This document shows positions 42,115 to 49,629 of a stretch of 64,000 nucleotides of DNA, piece after piece. A program made the translations under genes and the position numbers. Position 1 is the first letter of the stretch; each line of letters opens with the position of its first letter. Under the pieces are notes generated by a model. That model saw nothing but the letters and a program-made list of their open reading frames with translations. It had not been told where the DNA came from and searched no databases. This DNA is from an uncultured Alphaproteobacteria bacterium (lineage in GTDB: Bacteria; Pseudomonadota; Alphaproteobacteria; Rhizobiales; Beijerinckiaceae). The DNA is taken from contig CALKHP010000048.1 of NCBI GenBank assembly GCA_937988775.1, forward strand, positions 89,730-153,729, written 5' to 3'.

Positions 42115-42903
42115 TCAGGCGGCGCGCATCGCGGATTTGCTATCGAAGAACAGCGCCTGGCTCACCGTCGCCCGCACGATGTCGGGCTGGAACGGCTTGG
42201 TGATCAGGAAGGCCGGCTCCGGCCGTTCGCCGGTCAGCAGCCGCTCCGGATAGGCGGTGATGAAGATGATCGGCACGTCGAATTTGGTGAGGATTTCGTT
42301 GACCGCCTCCAGGCCGGAACTGCCGTCGGCGAGCTGGATATCGGCGAGGATCAGGCCGGGCCGCTTGTCCTGCGCCAGCGCCACCGCCTCGCGATGCGTG
42401 CGCGCGATGCCGGTCACGCTGTGGCCGAGCTCGCACACGAGCGCCTCGAGATCGAGCGCGATCACCGGCTCGTCCTCGATGATCATCACATCGGTCGCGA
42501 CCTGCTCGGCGATCTCCTTGCCGGCCGCCGCGAGCAGCGCCGAAATCCGCTCCGGCGCGACCTCCATGATCGTCGCCACATCCTCGCTCGAGAACCCTTC
42601 CACCGTCTTGAGCAGGAAGGCCTGCCGGGGCCGCGGCGTCAACGCCTCGAGATTGCGCTCGACCGCCGGCTGCCGCCCGGCGCCCTCGCCGTCATTGAGC
42701 GGCACCGACGACCACAAGGCGACGAACAGCTTGTAGAGCGCCACCCGGGGCGCAAGCTCACGTTCGAACACGTTCGGATTGGCAACCAGCGTCTCGAGCG
42801 TTGCCACGACATAGGCATCGCCGCTGTTCTGGCTCCCGCTCAATGCACGCGCGAAACGCCTGAGATACGGCAAATGCGGCGCGATATCCTTGGCGACAGT
42901 CAT
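42115..42903 (-). CDS. phyR: General stress response regulator PhyR
   Basis: A 262-residue regulator with an N-terminal sigma-like domain (about 1-125) and a C-terminal receiver (about 135-255). The receiver has EDE (143-145), phospho-acceptor Asp188 (LILADIQLADGSSG), FITAYPERL and Lys236 (LITKPF). When phosphorylated, PhyR uses its sigma-like domain to sequester NepR and free EcfG. It is divergent from nepR-ecfG and shares their symmetric promoter. The domain order and size are canonical. Confidence 0.96.
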   Translation of the reverse strand: MTVAKDIAPHLPYLRRFARALSGSQNSGDAYVVATLETLVANPNVFERELAPRVALYKLFVALWSSVPLNDGEGAGRQPAVERNLEALTPRPRQAFLLKTVEGFSSEDVATIMEVAPERISALLAAAGKEIAEQVATDVMIIEDEPVIALDLEALVCELGHSVTGIARTHREAVALAQDKRPGLILADIQLADGSSGLEAVNEILTKFDVPIIFITAYPERLLTGERPEPAFLITKPFQPDIVRATVSQALFFDSKSAMRAA

Positions 42904-42985
42904 CCTGGTTTATCCCCCTGTTTTGATGGGCTGATTGAAGCAAAACCCGCTAAACCATGCCAGATTTATATTTTCCGGCGGCCAA

Positions 42986-43012
42986 GGAACTTTTCTCGGC
43001 GGGAATTGTTCC
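42986..43012. promoter_or_regulatory. Symmetric EcfG-type promoter serving phyR and nepR-ecfG
   Basis: GGAAC (42986-42990), 17 bases, GTTCC (43008-43012). Because GTTCC is the complement of GGAAC, each strand reads GGAAC-N17-GTT, so one 27-base site can act as -35/-10 in both directions. It lies 83 bases from the phyR start and 104 bases from the nepR start. Confidence 0.7.
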
Positions 43013-43115
43013 AACCCGTCTAGAACACCTGCAAATCGGGCAGGGGCAAGGCGGCGAAGGGTTTCGGCCCGGACGCGGAAATGGCGACGGGGCAAGACGG
43101 GGGAAGGATTTCACG

Positions 43116-43316
43116 ATGCGACAGGACGTTCCGCACGAGCGGCACGGGACGGCGGAGCCCGACGACGAAGGCGGCGAACTCGCCCCACGGATCCAGCGGC
43201 TGATCGGCGAGCGGCTCAGGCAGCATTACGACGATCTCGTCCAGGCGCCGATCCCCGACACCATCATGCTGCTACTGGCGCAGCTGGAAGCCAAGGAAAC
43301 GGAGGGCCGTCAATGA
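43116..43316 (+). CDS. nepR: Anti-sigma factor NepR
   Basis: A 66-residue protein. The core LIGERLRQHYDDLV and PIPDTIMLLLAQLEAKE matches the two helices of NepR that clamp EcfG regions 2 and 4. It holds EcfG inactive until phospho-PhyR removes it. The start ATG 43116 has GGGAAGGA upstream; the longer open frame upstream is non-conserved. Its stop overlaps the ecfG start (ATGA), so anti-sigma and sigma are translated together. Confidence 0.93.
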   Translation: MRQDVPHERHGTAEPDDEGGELAPRIQRLIGERLRQHYDDLVQAPIPDTIMLLLAQLEAKETEGRQ

Positions 43317-43867
43317 CGCCAACGTTTCGCGACAGCCTGCTCAAGGAAATTCCCAATCTGCGCGCCTTCGCCGCCTCGGTCTCGGGCTCGATCCAGCTCG
43401 CCGACGATCTGGTGCAGGATACGCTCGTGAAGGCCTGGGCGAATTCGGACAAGTTCCAGGAAGGCACCAGCATCCGCGCCTGGCTGTTCACGATCCTGCG
43501 CAACACCTACTACTCGCTCTACCGCAAGCGCGGCCGCGAGGTGCAGGACAGCGACGGCATCTATGCCGAGCGCCTCGCCTCGCATGGCGCGCAGGAGGGC
43601 CACATGGATTTCGTCGATTTCCGCAAGGCGCTCGCGCAACTGCCGGAGGAGCAGCGCGAGGTGCTGATCATGGTCGGCGCCTCCGGCCTGTCCTATGAGG
43701 AGGCGGCCGATATTTGCGGCGTGGCCATCGGCACCATCAAGAGCCGTGTCAACCGGGCACGGGTGAAGCTCGCCGAAATCCTGCAGATTTCGAGCGTGGA
43801 CGATATCGGCCCCGACCGTCGCAGCGTGGCGGCGCTCGCCAGCGGCCTCGGTGACGGGTCCTCGTAA
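43313..43867 (+). CDS. ecfG: ECF sigma factor EcfG (general stress response)
   Basis: A 184-residue ECF15-type sigma factor. Region 2 spans about 10-75 (DDLVQDTLVKAWANSDKFQ, SIRAWLFTILRNTYY), and region 4 about 100-155 (LPEEQREVLIMVGASGLSYE, then GVAIGTIKSRVNRARVKL). EcfG directs RNA polymerase to GGAAC-N16/17-CGTT promoters, at least eight of which lie within 4 kb of this gene. Overlaps nepR by four bases and is followed after 19 bases by a sensor kinase gene. Confidence 0.95.
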   Translation: MTPTFRDSLLKEIPNLRAFAASVSGSIQLADDLVQDTLVKAWANSDKFQEGTSIRAWLFTILRNTYYSLYRKRGREVQDSDGIYAERLASHGAQEGHMDFVDFRKALAQLPEEQREVLIMVGASGLSYEEAADICGVAIGTIKSRVNRARVKLAEILQISSVDDIGPDRRSVAALASGLGDGSS

Positions 43868-43886
43868 CGAAAGCGCGTGAAGCGCC

Positions 43887-45533
43887 ATGCTTGTCACGCT
43901 TCGCACCCGTCTTCTTCTGATGATCCTCGTCGTGATGGCGCCGGCTGCGGTGTTCATCGCCATCGAGGCGCGCACCACTTACGATACCGCATTGCGGGCG
44001 CTGCACGATTCGCAGACGATGGTGGCGATGAATGCCGGCCTGCGCATTCACCTCGATCTCGAAAGCAGCGGGCGGCTGTTGACCACGCTGACGAGCGCGG
44101 CCGCCTCGAGCAAGAACGAGCACGATTGCGACATGGTGTTCGCCAGGGCGCTGCCCTTCGCGCCCGGAACGGTGGCGGTGCGCGCGCGCCGGCCCGACGG
44201 CATCGTCTGCCAGGCCGCAGCCCCTGAACGCCGCAACGATGCGCCCGCCTTGTTCCAGATGCTCGACAAGGCGGATTTTTCCACGCCGCCCGGCAGCGCG
44301 GCCCTGAGAAACACCCGGGAAACCCGCTTCGCATCGGCCCTGTCGGCAGGGGTTCGCTACCTGATCGCCTCCATCGCCATCGAGAACGAGGACGCGCAGG
44401 AAACCACGGGCGAACTCGTCATCGACCTGCGCCGGCTGCCCGAAGGACTCGGCCCCGTGCAAAGCTTCGGCGGCGCGACCCTCGCCTTGTTCGACCGCCA
44501 TGACGTGCCGTTGCTCGTCAAGGGGCAGGAGATGGCGCAGGCCGGCTGGCTTCCCGCCGCCGCGCCCTCCTCGCTCGAACCGGGCAACTCGGTCGTGCTG
44601 GCCGGGCGCGACGGCCACAAGCGCTCCTATGCGCTCGCCCGCGTGCCCGGATCGAGCCTGTTCGTCGTCGCCGGGTTCGACCGGGCGCCGCAAAGGGCGG
44701 TGTTCCGGCAGTTCCTGGCCCTGCTGCTCGCGCCGCTGGCCACCATGCTGGCGCTGTGGCTCGCCTATTCCCGCATGATCCGCACCCATGTGCTGCGCTG
44801 GACCAACGGCCTGGCCGCCGCCGCGCGCGCCATCGCGGCCAATCATGTCGCGCGCGCCCCCGACGAACCGGGCATGCCGCAGGAACTGCGCGAGGTCGGC
44901 AAGAGTTTCAATGCCATGATCGAACGCCAGGAAAGCCGCGAACGCAAGTTGCAAGCCGCGCTGGAGCATAACCAGCACCTGACGCGCGAATTGCATCATC
45001 GCATCAAGAATTCCCTGCAGATCGTGCAGAGCTATATCGGCCTCGGCAAGCGCAGCGAGACCGGCGCGGCCCGCACGGCCCTGCTGCGGGCCGAGGCGCG
45101 CGTCAACGCGCTTTCGACCGCCTACCGCCTGGCGCTCGCCGATGGCGAGCTGAAGGACGCCCCTGTCGATGCCTATCTCGAGGCGGTGGCGAGCAATATC
45201 GGCACCTTGCTGCTCGGGCCGGGTCAGCAGATCCGCTCGGAACTGGCGCTCGGCGCCGACAGCCGCATCGATCGGCTCACGCCCCTCGGGCTGATCCTGG
45301 TCGAGACGCTGATCACGCTGCTGGCGGCGGGCGATGCCGTCTCCATCACCGTTTCCGGCCAAAGGAAGGATGACGGCACCTTGACCTTGACCATCGGCAC
45401 CGATCGCCCGGGCCTGGCCGACGACATGGATCGCCGCCTGCTCGACGGGCTCATCCAGCAGGCCGAAGCCGAGCACCATCCGCTCGAAACGCCCGGCACG
45501 CTGCTGTCGCTGCGGCTCAAGCCGGATGCCTGA
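43887..45533 (+). CDS. HisKA_2/HWE-type membrane histidine kinase next to ecfG (PhyK-like position)
   Basis: A 548-residue kinase: helix one (about 8-27), periplasmic sensor (about 28-272), helix two (about 275-297), HAMP (about 297-350), HisKA_2 with RELHHRIKNSLQIVQSYI (phospho-His near 368-369) and HATPase (about 435-545). Kinases of this class encoded beside ecfG are known PhyR phosphodonors in several alphaproteobacteria, so it is a good candidate for the direct input of this system. The HATPase N box is weak (LGLILVETLITLLAAG lacks the usual Asn-Ala pair), which may mean low kinase or net phosphatase activity. Confidence 0.88.
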   Translation: MLVTLRTRLLLMILVVMAPAAVFIAIEARTTYDTALRALHDSQTMVAMNAGLRIHLDLESSGRLLTTLTSAAASSKNEHDCDMVFARALPFAPGTVAVRARRPDGIVCQAAAPERRNDAPALFQMLDKADFSTPPGSAALRNTRETRFASALSAGVRYLIASIAIENEDAQETTGELVIDLRRLPEGLGPVQSFGGATLALFDRHDVPLLVKGQEMAQAGWLPAAAPSSLEPGNSVVLAGRDGHKRSYALARVPGSSLFVVAGFDRAPQRAVFRQFLALLLAPLATMLALWLAYSRMIRTHVLRWTNGLAAAARAIAANHVARAPDEPGMPQELREVGKSFNAMIERQESRERKLQAALEHNQHLTRELHHRIKNSLQIVQSYIGLGKRSETGAARTALLRAEARVNALSTAYRLALADGELKDAPVDAYLEAVASNIGTLLLGPGQQIRSELALGADSRIDRLTPLGLILVETLITLLAAGDAVSITVSGQRKDDGTLTLTIGTDRPGLADDMDRRLLDGLIQQAEAEHHPLETPGTLLSLRLKPDA

Positions 45534-45563
45534 GCCCGCATACGCTTCGCCAGCTATCCATCG

Positions 45564-45588
45564 GGAACCCCTACGGCTTTTGCGCGTT
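45564..45588 (+). promoter_or_regulatory. EcfG-type promoter upstream of the 135-residue membrane protein
   Basis: GGAAC (45564-45568), 16 bases, CGTT (45585-45588), 85 bases before ATG 45674. Confidence 0.7.
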
Positions 45589-45673
45589 GTCAGCCTGCGG
45601 CGTCCGCCTGCTTCAAGCCCGACCTCCGGCAAGCCCGATCTCTGGTAAGCCCGACCTCTAGAAGGAAACCGAA

Positions 45674-46081
45674 ATGTCCTTGCTCACGACCGCCGCAACA
45701 TTGGCTACGGCTGAAGTCCGCACGGCATTTCGCGCCAACATGCAACGCTGCGCCATCTATGGCGGGGCCGCGCTGAGCACGCTCGGCGCGGTGATCTATG
45801 GCCTGATCGCGCTGCACCGCCTGATCGCGGCCGAGCACGGCATGCTGGCCGCCGATCTCTGGCTTGCCGGCGGGCTGCTCGTGCTGGCCGTGGTGCTGGT
45901 GGCGCTCGCGCGCTACATCGCCTATCGCCAGCACCGCCGCGCCCGCATCGCCAAGGCCGTCGCCGCCGCCCCCGTCGCCCTCGGCCTGCTGATGCGCAAG
46001 CCGAAGATCGGCATCGCCGCCGCCATCGCCGCGCTGCTCGTCGGCAGCCTGCTCGGCCGCTCGCTCGGCCGCGATCTCTGA
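45674..46081 (+). CDS. Small membrane protein with four hydrophobic segments, stress-regulon candidate
   Basis: A 135-residue protein with hydrophobic stretches near residues 28-48, 60-80, 95-106 and 114-128, and basic loops (RQHRRARIAK). It resembles holin-like/DUF-type small membrane proteins in layout, but I do not recognise a family. It has AAGGAA before the ATG and an EcfG-type promoter upstream, so it is probably a stress-induced envelope protein. Confidence 0.75.
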   Translation: MSLLTTAATLATAEVRTAFRANMQRCAIYGGAALSTLGAVIYGLIALHRLIAAEHGMLAADLWLAGGLLVLAVVLVALARYIAYRQHRRARIAKAVAAAPVALGLLMRKPKIGIAAAIAALLVGSLLGRSLGRDL

Positions 46082-46105
46082 CCCCTCCCCGGTTTGCGAA
46101 CTGCC

Positions 46106-46138
46106 AAAAAAAGGCCGCCGGATGGAAATCCAGCGGCC
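46106..46138 (-). terminator. Rho-independent terminator
   Basis: Stem GGCCGCTGGAT/ATCCGGCGGCC (one mismatch/wobble) around a TTCC-type loop, followed on the minus strand by seven T (46112-46106). Oriented to end transcription coming from the 70-residue gene at 46260-46472. It may also slow readthrough from the plus-strand gene ending at 46081. Confidence 0.75.
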
Positions 46139-46259
46139 ATTGCAGGTCTGGAACAAGCTGCGGGGGGAGAACGCTATGTTCCGGTCCTGTAACCCTTGAG
46201 GAATGGTTTGGTTCCGTGCGACGCGCCGAAATGGCGGCGCCACGCCATCGGCCCGCGCT

Positions 46260-46472
46260 TCAGCGCAGCGCGATGGTCAGCTGTTCAGCCGGGCCGCCAT
46301 GATCCCTCAGCCAGCTCGTGCGCAGCTTCGCCAGATCGAGCGGCTGCTGCTGCGCCACCACCGGGGCCGGCGCCGTGTGCACATCCGACCTCGCTTCGAC
46401 GCCCAGCACGATGATCGCGAAGGCAAGCGGAAAGGCCGCGGCGCGGCCGGCCAATGTCAGGTTCTGCCACAT
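46260..46472 (-). CDS. 70-residue protein with N-terminal membrane segment, stress-regulon candidate
   Basis: A short protein with an N-terminal hydrophobic helix (LTLAGRAAAFPLAFAIIVLG) and a hydrophilic tail ending LTIALR. ATG 46472 has GGAG upstream. An EcfG-type promoter lies 29 bases further up (46501-46525) and a strong terminator downstream, so it is a complete single-gene unit. No family recognised. Confidence 0.65.
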   Translation of the reverse strand: MWQNLTLAGRAAAFPLAFAIIVLGVEARSDVHTAPAPVVAQQQPLDLAKLRTSWLRDHGGPAEQLTIALR

Positions 46473-46500
46473 GTCATGCTCCTTTCTGGGCTGTGGAAGA

Positions 46501-46525
46501 AACGTCCGGCGGCGCGACTGGTTCC
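46501..46525 (-). promoter_or_regulatory. EcfG-type promoter of the 70-residue protein gene
   Basis: Minus strand GGAAC (46525-46521), 16 bases, CGTT (46504-46501). Confidence 0.7.
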
Positions 46526-46606
46526 AAGACACTCCCAAACAGGCCCCTGGAGACCCGATGGGCATCGCCAGTCCGGAGCCCGCAAAAAGCGAAGTTCAAT
46601 CGCGAG

Positions 46607-46648
46607 CCCTCATGCTGCGGAGGCGCGACGCGCCGTCTCGAGACATGG
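46607..46648 (-). repeat. Short palindromic repeat (TGCTTCGAGACGG..CCTCCTCAGCATGA), diverged copy 2
   Basis: Inverted relative to 20863-20908: CCCTCATGCTGCGGAGGCG ... CGCCGTCTCGAGACATGG. Several mismatches from copy 1. Confidence 0.45.
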
Positions 46649-46786
46649 CATCCGGCACGCCGTGCGACCTGCTTCGAGGCGCATGCCTTTCGGCACGGCT
46701 TCCCCGGGAAAGGGCCGAGGCGCTTTCAAGCGATCTTCAGGTGGTCGCGACGATGCCAAGGCGGGATCGCCGCCGGCGCTTCCCGC

Positions 46787-47242
46787 TCAGGGGCGCTTTT
46801 CGTATTTGAACTCGGGCGCTGCCGCGAGCTGGTCCCGGCTGGTGTCGAGCACCACCTTGATCGACTTGTCGGGGTTGCGGATCATGCGCAGCGCGCTCGG
46901 CGCCACCGCGATGTAACGCGCGCCGACGCCCATCACGCCGCCGACGCTGAGCACCACCGCCCGCAAGTCGCCCTTGGCGCTCAGCATCAGGTCGGCCACC
47001 TCGCCGATCGCCTCGCTGGTGCCGTTCACGACGCGCGCGCCGACCAGCCGGGACGACATGATGTCATCGCCGGTCTCGGCCACGAACATCGTGCCGGTGC
47101 GCGCATCCGTCATCTCGGGAATGCTGGAGGGCGGCGGCAGCGACGGCGCATCGGAAGACGGCTGCTGCGCCAGCACAGCCGTCAGCGTGCCACCGATGAG
47201 CACCAACGCGCCGAGAGGCGCCGCGACCAGCAGTTTCTTCAT
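46787..47242 (-). CDS. Exported PRC-barrel domain protein
   Basis: A 151-residue protein with a signal peptide (about 1-25, MKKLLVAAPLGALVLIGGTL, ending VLAQ) and a PRC-barrel domain (about 60-140, with LVGARVVNGTSEAIGEVADL and VVLSVGGVMGVGARYIAV). Exported PRC-barrel proteins are frequent members of the alphaproteobacterial general stress regulon. The EcfG-type promoter at 47336-47360 supports this. Start ATG 47242; the molecular role is not known. Confidence 0.88.
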   Translation of the reverse strand: MKKLLVAAPLGALVLIGGTLTAVLAQQPSSDAPSLPPPSSIPEMTDARTGTMFVAETGDDIMSSRLVGARVVNGTSEAIGEVADLMLSAKGDLRAVVLSVGGVMGVGARYIAVAPSALRMIRNPDKSIKVVLDTSRDQLAAAPEFKYEKRP

Positions 47243-47335
47243 TCCAGACCTCCAGGATCGGCAAGTTGCGAGCCCTCGATGCGGGCCCATGGCGCCGGCC
47301 ACGGCAAGCCGTGGCGCGGCAGCCTCCAGGGAGGC

Positions 47336-47360
47336 AACGCATCGGGCGGCTTCCGGTTCC
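47336..47360 (-). promoter_or_regulatory. EcfG-type promoter of the PRC-barrel gene
   Basis: Minus strand GGAAC (47360-47356), 16 bases, CGTT (47339-47336), 94 bases before ATG 47242. It lies immediately downstream of the receiver gene stop. Confidence 0.7.
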
Positions 47361-47377
47361 GAAAACAGGCGGGCATC

Positions 47378-47782
47378 TCAAGCGCCCGGTCGACGCCTCG
47401 CCACGGCTGCGGCAATCGCCTTCACCAACTCGGTTTCGAGATAGGGTTTGGTGATCCTGACGAAGGCCGGGGCGTCCGCCTGCTCGGGCGGATCGGCGGC
47501 ACTGGTGATCACCAGCACGACGCCGGCTGCGTCAAGCCGCGCGATCAAGCCGGCGGTCGCCGCCTCCGCGCCGAGATCGACGATCGCCACATCCGGCTTC
47601 ATGCCGTTCTCGATCAGGGCAAGACCGTCGCGGGCCGTGGCGCAGGCGAGAGCCTGCTTCGCGCCGAGTTCCCGCGCAACGCTGCATTCCAGCAACGCGA
47701 TCAGCACCTGCGGTTCGACGACAAGAACCACCTTGCCCGCGAGGAGATCGGACGGGACATGCGCCGAACAGATGTGCTTCAC
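47378..47782 (-). CDS. Single-domain receiver protein with altered acidic pocket
   Basis: A 134-residue receiver-like protein. Asp69 (VAIVDLGAEA) and Lys112 (RITKPY) are in place, and Thr93/Ser94 is the switch residue. The Mg-binding pocket has only Glu23 followed by Pro-Gln where an acidic pair is usual (VVEPQ). The loop after Asp69 lacks the usual Pro-Gly. It may bind phosphate poorly or work unphosphorylated. It lies upstream of the PRC-barrel gene on the same strand, near the PhyR system, and could tune it. Confidence 0.75.
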   Translation of the reverse strand: MKHICSAHVPSDLLAGKVVLVVEPQVLIALLECSVARELGAKQALACATARDGLALIENGMKPDVAIVDLGAEAATAGLIARLDAAGVVLVITSAADPPEQADAPAFVRITKPYLETELVKAIAAAVARRRPGA

Positions 47783-47958
47783 CGGCCAACTCCACCAAAT
47801 TCATGGCTGAACAGGCGGTCTTGGTAATCGGCTCCCATGCCTGGCGTCATTTAAGTTTGACATAGCGCGGGACGATCGAAGCTCGGCCGGGGCGATCGCC
47901 GCCGGAACAAAACCCGCCGCGGCGGCTTCCTCCCTCGTTGCCTACCGGAGACAGCCTC

Positions 47959-48708
47959 GTGGACGCACCTGAGATCGGCCGCCAATACCCTTGCGCGCAA
48001 TGCCCGCTGCGCCGCCTCGACACGTTCAGGGAGTTCACGCCGAAGGAACTTGCCTTCATCGACGGTTTCAAGCGCGGCGAACTGGTGGCGGAACCGGGCT
48101 CGGCCGTGCTGACGGAGGGCAGCAACAGCGCGCATCTCTATACGGTGCTCTCGGGCTGGGGCTTCCGCTACAAGCTGCTCGAGGATGGCCGGCGTCAAAT
48201 CCTGAATCTGGTGATGCCGGGCGATTTCATCGGCCTCCAGGGCTCGGTGCTGAAGGAGATGCAGCATTCGGTCGAGGCGCTCTCGGCGATGCTGCTATGC
48301 GTTTTCGAGCGCGACCGGCTCTGGAGCCTGTACGCCAACTATCCGGCCTTGGCCTATGACATCACCTGGCTCGCCGCCCGCGAGGAACAGACGCTCGACG
48401 AGCACCTGCTCAGCATCGGCCGGCGCTCGGCGCTCGAGCGCCTCGCCTATCTATTGCTCTTCATCTTCTCGCGCGCCAAGGCGCGCCAGATGACCAGGAA
48501 GAACACGCTGGTCTTCCCGTTCACCCAGCAGCATATCGCGGATACGCTCGGCCTCTCGCTGGTTCACACCAACAAGACGCTCAAGCGCCTGAGCGCGATG
48601 CAGGTCGTGCACTGGCACGATCGCCGCTTCGAGATCGTCGACCACGACAAACTCGCCGAAATCGCCGGCTGGGAGCCCGCGCCGGAAACCGTCCGCCCGC
48701 TCATCTAG
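47959..48708 (+). CDS. Crp/Fnr-family transcriptional regulator
   Basis: A 249-residue regulator starting at GTG 47959 (CGGAG 8 bases upstream). The N-terminal CAQCPLRRL (Cys12, Cys15) precedes a cyclic-nucleotide-binding-like beta roll (about 30-125) with NLVMPGDFIGLQG, then a dimer helix and a C-terminal winged HTH (about 170-235; TQQHIADTLGLSLVHTNKTL). The cysteines are fewer than the four of true FNR, so oxygen sensing by a 4Fe-4S cluster is uncertain. Many rhizobial members of this group are stress- or redox-linked. Confidence 0.9.
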   Translation: MDAPEIGRQYPCAQCPLRRLDTFREFTPKELAFIDGFKRGELVAEPGSAVLTEGSNSAHLYTVLSGWGFRYKLLEDGRRQILNLVMPGDFIGLQGSVLKEMQHSVEALSAMLLCVFERDRLWSLYANYPALAYDITWLAAREEQTLDEHLLSIGRRSALERLAYLLLFIFSRAKARQMTRKNTLVFPFTQQHIADTLGLSLVHTNKTLKRLSAMQVVHWHDRRFEIVDHDKLAEIAGWEPAPETVRPLI

Positions 48709-48755
48709 AGCAAGTTCGTCTGTTGCGAACTTGCTCCACCCATGAATTCGCTCTC
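48705..48755 (-). repeat. Two-hairpin dispersed repeat, truncated copy R4
   Basis: AGAGCAAGTTCGTCTGTTGCGAACTTGCTC hairpin followed by a remnant CATGAATTCGCTCT. Only one hairpin of the full element is intact. It spans the spacer between the convergent crp-like and msrB genes. Confidence 0.65.
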
Positions 48756-48761
48756 GGTGGC

Positions 48762-49178
48762 TCAGGCGTGTTCCTCGGCCGCCTCGAACGCGAGCGCGAC
48801 GCCGTTCAGGCAATAGCGCAGGCCCGTCGGCGGCGGGCCGTCCTCGAAGACATGGCCGAGATGCCCGCCGCAGCGCGCGCAATGCACCTCGGTGCGGATC
48901 ATGCCATGGCTGACGTCGCGCGATTCCGCCACCGCGCCCGGCAGCGGCGTATCGAAGCTCGGCCAGCCGGTGCGGCTGTCGAATTTCTTGCCCGACACGA
49001 ACAGGTCCTGGCCGCAGCCCGCGCATCGGAAGGTGCCGGCGCGCTTCTCATGCAGCAGCGCGCAGCTTCCCGGCGCCTCGGTGCCATGCTGGCGCAGCAC
49101 GCGATACTGTTCGGGGGTCAGGATGGACCGCCATTCCTCGTCCGTATGGGTAACGGGGAAGCTCTCCATGATGCTCAT
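48762..49178 (-). CDS. msrB: Peptide-methionine (R)-S-oxide reductase MsrB
   Basis: A 138-residue MsrB, repairing R-methionine sulfoxide in proteins. Zinc ligands Cys52/Cys55 (CAGC) and Cys100/Cys103 (CARC), catalytic Cys123 (RYCLNGVAL), and the substrate segment TGWPSF are all present. Cys39 is a possible resolving cysteine. Start ATG 49178 has AGGAGATCC upstream. Its place beside stress genes fits an oxidative repair role, though no EcfG-type promoter is visible for it. Confidence 0.95.
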   Translation of the reverse strand: MSIMESFPVTHTDEEWRSILTPEQYRVLRQHGTEAPGSCALLHEKRAGTFRCAGCGQDLFVSGKKFDSRTGWPSFDTPLPGAVAESRDVSHGMIRTEVHCARCGGHLGHVFEDGPPPTGLRYCLNGVALAFEAAEEHA

Positions 49179-49325
49179 GCCGGATCTCCTTCCTGCTGCC
49201 GACGATAATGGTCCCGGCGCGAGGCGATGTGAAGGGGCGCGAGACAGTTCGCCGCGTCGGAAAGCCCGCGAAACCACGGGAAGCGGTCGGGAAACCAACC
49301 GGAATCCGGTCTGTCCACACGGTTT

Positions 49326-49529
49326 CTAGCCAGCTTCGCTCGTCTCGTGCTCGGCCACCGCCAGCTTCTCGATCTCGTCGCGCACCGTATCGCGCAAGGC
49401 CGCGATGATGCTGACGCTGGTCAGCAAAGGACTGATCTCGCCAAGCTCGGTATTGCCCGCGTCGCCGACAGGATATTCGTCGACAGCATGGTCGTCGGCC
49501 AGGGTCTCTTGCCGCTGCATTTCTGTCAT
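49326..49529 (-). CDS. 67-residue hypothetical protein
   Basis: An acidic, mostly helical small protein (MTEMQRQETLADDHAVDEYP at the start; SVSIIAALRDTVRDEIEKLA in the middle). ATG 49529 has GGAGAG upstream. A longer frame upstream exists but lacks a good start. No membrane segment and no family recognised. It stands alone between msrB and a 45-residue membrane protein gene. Confidence 0.5.
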   Translation of the reverse strand: MTEMQRQETLADDHAVDEYPVGDAGNTELGEISPLLTSVSIIAALRDTVRDEIEKLAVAEHETSEAG

Positions 49530-49629
49530 GTTGCTCTCCGTCACGATTTCCGGAAGAGCAGGTTCTGCAAATAAAACTTGGCTAGAACAGGACGCAATTA
49601 CGGCCGTCGCGCAAAATCCACGCCGTCCT

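Larger units (their letters stand above)
46473..46786. other. Spacer without a supported gene between two stress-promoter genes
   Basis: About 314 bases. It holds the EcfG-type promoter at 46501-46525 and a degraded palindromic repeat at 46607-46648. No frame here has a ribosome-binding site or recognisable protein. The rest, about 46650-46786, shows nothing I can assign. Confidence 0.4.

Noticed and set aside
46146..46174. Second symmetric EcfG-type site (GGAAC...GTTCC)
   Set aside because: The half-sites are about 20 bases apart, outside the 16-17 spacing, and no gene start fits.
47881..47958. EcfG-type promoter for the Crp/Fnr gene
   Set aside because: A GGAAC occurs near 47905, but no GTT lies 16-17 bases downstream.
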